A stretch of 64,000 nt of DNA from Gordionus sp. m RMFG-2023 (Eukaryota; Nematomorpha; Gordioida; Chordodea; Parachordodidae). The translations under genes and the position numbers were made by a program. The notes beneath the pieces were generated by a model that made no database searches, was not told the DNA's origin, and was given only the letters and a program-made list of their open reading frames with translations. Positions within the stretch are counted from its first letter, which is position 1. Every line of letters starts with the position of its first letter. The stretch spans positions 37,682,508-37,746,507 of the forward strand of contig NC_088776.1 of NCBI RefSeq assembly GCF_954871325.1, read 5' to 3'. Shown in pieces: positions 62,117-64,000 of this stretch.

Positions 62117-62327
62117 TTAAAGAAACAAGTTATAAAAGAAGTTAAGTTTTTGTGTTTTAAATAAATTTTATTTCTACTTATAAAAAATCAAATAATAATA
62201 ATAATAATCATATGTATAACAATCAACTAATATATATACTAAAACATTTCAATAGATATTTAAATTAATACTCAATTAACATCAAAATAAATTATTTCAC
62301 AAATTTGAATAAACAACACAATTAACA
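62117..62327 (-). repeat. 5' LTR of the TRIM-like element
   Basis: 211 bp, matching 60401-60610. The primer-binding-site-like TGGCGCC lies at 62110-62116 on the minus strand. Confidence 0.9.
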
Positions 62328-62332
62328 AAAAT

Positions 62333-62578
62333 GAATCTCCATACCTAGCATACACCAATATCGGGGTATTGAGAAGTGTGGCAATTTCGCAATTCAATAT
62401 CTGTTGCCCATTCACCATTCTTATTTGCCTTTTCTATTATATACTGTTGCACATCATCTTCACACGTATTTTGACCTTGAGTATAATCTAATATATTTTT
62501 TGCAGCATCAGCAAGACCATATTTTATTTAATCAAACCATAGGAGTCTTGTTTTCCTGTTATCTCCATACTTATACAT
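62333..62578 (-). pseudogene. OTU-type protease remnant, middle exon
   Basis: The acceptor TAATTAG ends at 62579. The exon gives CISMEITGKQDSYGLIK, then (in another frame) ILDYTQGQNTCEDDVQQYII and KNGEWATDIEL. Toward 62340, a further frame gives ATLLNTPILVYARYGDS. D-S-Y-x-x-I-(R/K), G-x-W-(A/G)-T-D-I-E and LL-N-T-x-I-x-V-Y are successive OTU landmarks. At least two frame changes mark it as dead. The exon is cut at 62333 by the LTR element. Confidence 0.75.
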
Positions 62579-62768
62579 CTAATTATTTTTTTAAAAATTT
62601 AATTATGTTACTGTTTCTAAAAACCTATCAATGTTTTAAAAAAATAATATTATGAATTAATATAGGATATAATCATTAAAATTTAAGGTAAAGAAAGAAA
62701 CAAAACCATATTCTATGTATGTTAGTAAAAAAAATACAACCAAAATTATTTTTAAATTTTGAAATTAC

Positions 62769-62952
62769 CGGTAAAAGCAATTCCCATCTAGCTCAATTGT
62801 TTCCAATCGTGATGGAGCAGTTAGCACCCTTCCTATATTTTGAGATACTTTCTTTTTTGCTGACGCTAAATTTAAGCGAGTAGCATGATATTTCCTCCAA
62901 ATATTGGTAGTTGGATTATAAAAATGTTTAAATGTATGTTGAATGATTTTGG
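62769..62952 (-). pseudogene. OTU gene exon with catalytic Asp-Gly-Asn-Cys
   Basis: The exon is bounded by an AAG acceptor (62953) and a GTAATT donor (62768). It encodes KIIQHTFKHFYNPTTNIWRK, YHATRLNLASAKKKVSQNIG, then IELDGNCFYR. The DGNC segment is the OTU catalytic Asp and Cys. The donor phase (2) is completed by the first base of the exon at 62578 to give Arg followed by CISMEITG, exactly the continuation expected in OTU domains. The exon itself is unbroken. Confidence 0.75.
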
Positions 62953-63152
62953 CTTTAAATATTTAAAAAATTAAATTAATCATGATATTTAAGAATTACA
63001 ATTAACTGTATATAATTATAAAATTACAATTTTTGAACTTTGAGTCTGAGTATACAAAGTCTACTAAGTCCACTTGAAGATCCTTCAAAAAGTGTAAAGA
63101 AGATTTTTTATAATCTAAAAAAGTTTAAAAATTTGTTTTATCAACAATTTAC

Positions 63153-63252
63153 CTTTGGTATGAACTATTTTTGGGTCAACAAAGTTTTGGGAATTAAGGT
63201 CTTGTTGAAATTTTAACTTTTTATCTAAATGATTTTCTTTGGATTTGTATGC
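63153..63252 (-). pseudogene. Linker exon of the SWIM-OTU gene
   Basis: Flanked by AG (63253-63254) and GTAAAT (63152). It encodes AYKSKENHLDKKLKFQQDLN and QNFVDPKIVHTK, a charged linker. Its phases fit both neighbours (0 in, 1 out). The upstream intron is only 45 bp, with a consensus GTACGT donor. Confidence 0.6.
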
Positions 63253-63297
63253 CTTTTCTATATAATATACTATTAACAATAAATAAAGTCAACGTAC

Positions 63298-64000
63298 TTT
63301 TTTTGAATCCAATATTGCAAATCCTAATGGTCTCCCGCTTTTATTTAATTTCTTTGGTAATTGAATTTCTTTTATGATATAATTTATACATTCATTTTCT
63401 TGACTATTATAAACATCTTTTTTTAAAAAAATTGGGACATTATTTTTATTTTACTGTATATTAGGATCCACTTTTGGGTGTGTAAGATCCTCATTTAATA
63501 CATTTGCTATACTATCATTGGAAAACATCTGACCATTATTTTCATTTGAGCTTGTATTAAAATTATTTGAGGAAATAATTGGTAATATTCCTTCATAGCA
63601 AAATCATGTAGTTTGTCAAAAGCCTGAGCAAACCCATGTTTCAAATTAGGTGGTAATAATGATATGGGGTGAAAAAGCATATTTTGATTTTTAAAATAAT
63701 TATAGGATGAAATTTCGTAATTAAAAAGGTTTTTTTGTATTTAATCCCTTTTTTGTTATTTATTATATCTATATCATTATTTTGATAAATGTCAATAGAT
63801 TTTTAAAATAATATTTGTGCCACCTTTGATGACATAATTTTTCATTGTAAAGATCACTATTATTTTTTTTCCTTTCCATAAATACATGTCTGCATGGTAA
63901 TTGCATATTTAAAAAAAACATATTAGGAATATTCCTTTTTTTGTTGGTAACTTCCCTATCCCAAGCTCTGGTTACATGTTTCCTACATAATTCCAATTGA
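63298..64000 (-). pseudogene. SWIM/Mutator-type C-terminal region (partial at window edge)
   Basis: The first part (63996-63769) encodes LCRKHVTRAWDREVTNKK, then MFFLNMQLPCRHVFMERKKN and EKLCHQRWHKYYF. The M-x-LPCRH-(I/V)-F...C-x-x-RW-x-x-x-Y pattern is the SWIM zinc finger of ZSWIM3-like proteins and Mutator-type transposases. Further along, 63455-63298 encodes INYIIKEIQLPKKLNKSGRP and LGFAILDSKK, the LP-x-K-x-x-x-x-GRP-x-G tail common to the same family. Between them the frame changes several times, so the gene is dead. The catalytic DDE part would lie to the right of the window. Confidence 0.75.

Larger units (their letters stand above)
60401..62327 (-). mobile_element. Non-coding LTR retroelement (TRIM-like), looks structurally whole
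   Basis: Two direct LTRs (60401-60610 and 62117-62327) flank a 1.5-kb interior without a coding region. In minus orientation the LTR begins TGTTAATTG. TGGCGCCCCGG, a primer-binding-site-like sequence, follows the 5' LTR. GAGGAGGGGAA, a polypurine tract, precedes the 3' LTR. The flanks carry AAAAT at 60396-60400 and 62328-62332. The LTRs differ at only a handful of sites by eye (about 96-97% identity), so the insertion is younger than the gypsy-like elements. It would have depended on proteins from another element. Confidence 0.9.

Overview
This is an AT-rich eukaryotic window, almost certainly from an invertebrate metazoan. It has spliced genes with GT/AG introns, a metazoan-type WD40 gene related to NWD1/NWD2, and several animal-type DNA transposon lineages: ZMYM1/DUF4371-like hAT, GGCCCGG-ended hAT, and Mutator-like with DRTF and SWIM motifs. 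No rRNA, tRNA, CRISPR array or bacterial operon is visible. Host coding sequence is sparse. Most of the window is nested transposable elements and tandem arrays. The species cannot be named from the sequence alone.

Layout. 1-1608: end of a minus-strand hAT copy inserted in a C-rich tandem array (to ~3020). 3722-9904: the last three exons of a WD40 gene, with a 5.1-kb intron holding a dead hAT. 10.3-11.7 kb: a pogo/Tigger-type remnant and small inverted-repeat elements. 11792-15888: one side of a GGCCCGG-type hAT, with a complete ZMYM1-like hAT nested inside it (11974-14739). 15889-29406: about 47 copies of a 288-bp satellite on the minus orientation. 29407-31340: remnant Mutator-like (MULE) transposase. 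31340-33290: about 7 satellite copies in the opposite orientation, followed by a ~490-bp terminal segment. 33783-42479: pol half and 3' LTR of an old Ty3/gypsy-like element, interrupted by a 5.2-kb foldback insertion. 44392-44928: the other end of the GGCCCGG hAT. 44929-51195: about 22 more satellite copies with a second terminal segment. 51699-53094: gag half and 5' LTR of the gypsy-like element on the minus strand. 53815-55872: another complete hAT. 56.3-57.6 kb: a second gypsy-like gag/protease fossil. 57.9-59.8 kb: three different tandem arrays. 60277-64000: a decayed, intron-bearing gene joining a SWIM/Mutator-type C-terminus to an OTU-type protease domain. It is split by a 1.93-kb non-coding LTR element (60401-62327) whose interior carries a 22-bp minisatellite.

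The main result is structural. Four independent marks say that 15889-44928 (29.0 kb) is inverted relative to an ancestral order: (1) the two ends of one hAT carry the same 8-bp target duplication, ATAAATAC, on opposite strands; (2) the two gypsy LTRs carry the same 5-bp duplication, ATATT, on opposite strands; (3) the two MULE termini carry a matching 9-bp duplication, AATAAAAAT; (4) the satellite breaks at 15889 and 44928 fall within a few bases of the same monomer position. In the ancestral order, the satellite arrays are the long inverted arms of a single ~24.7-kb Mutator-like element sitting between the gag and pol parts of the gypsy-like element. A Mutator-like transposon whose terminal repeats have expanded into satellite DNA is the most unusual system here.
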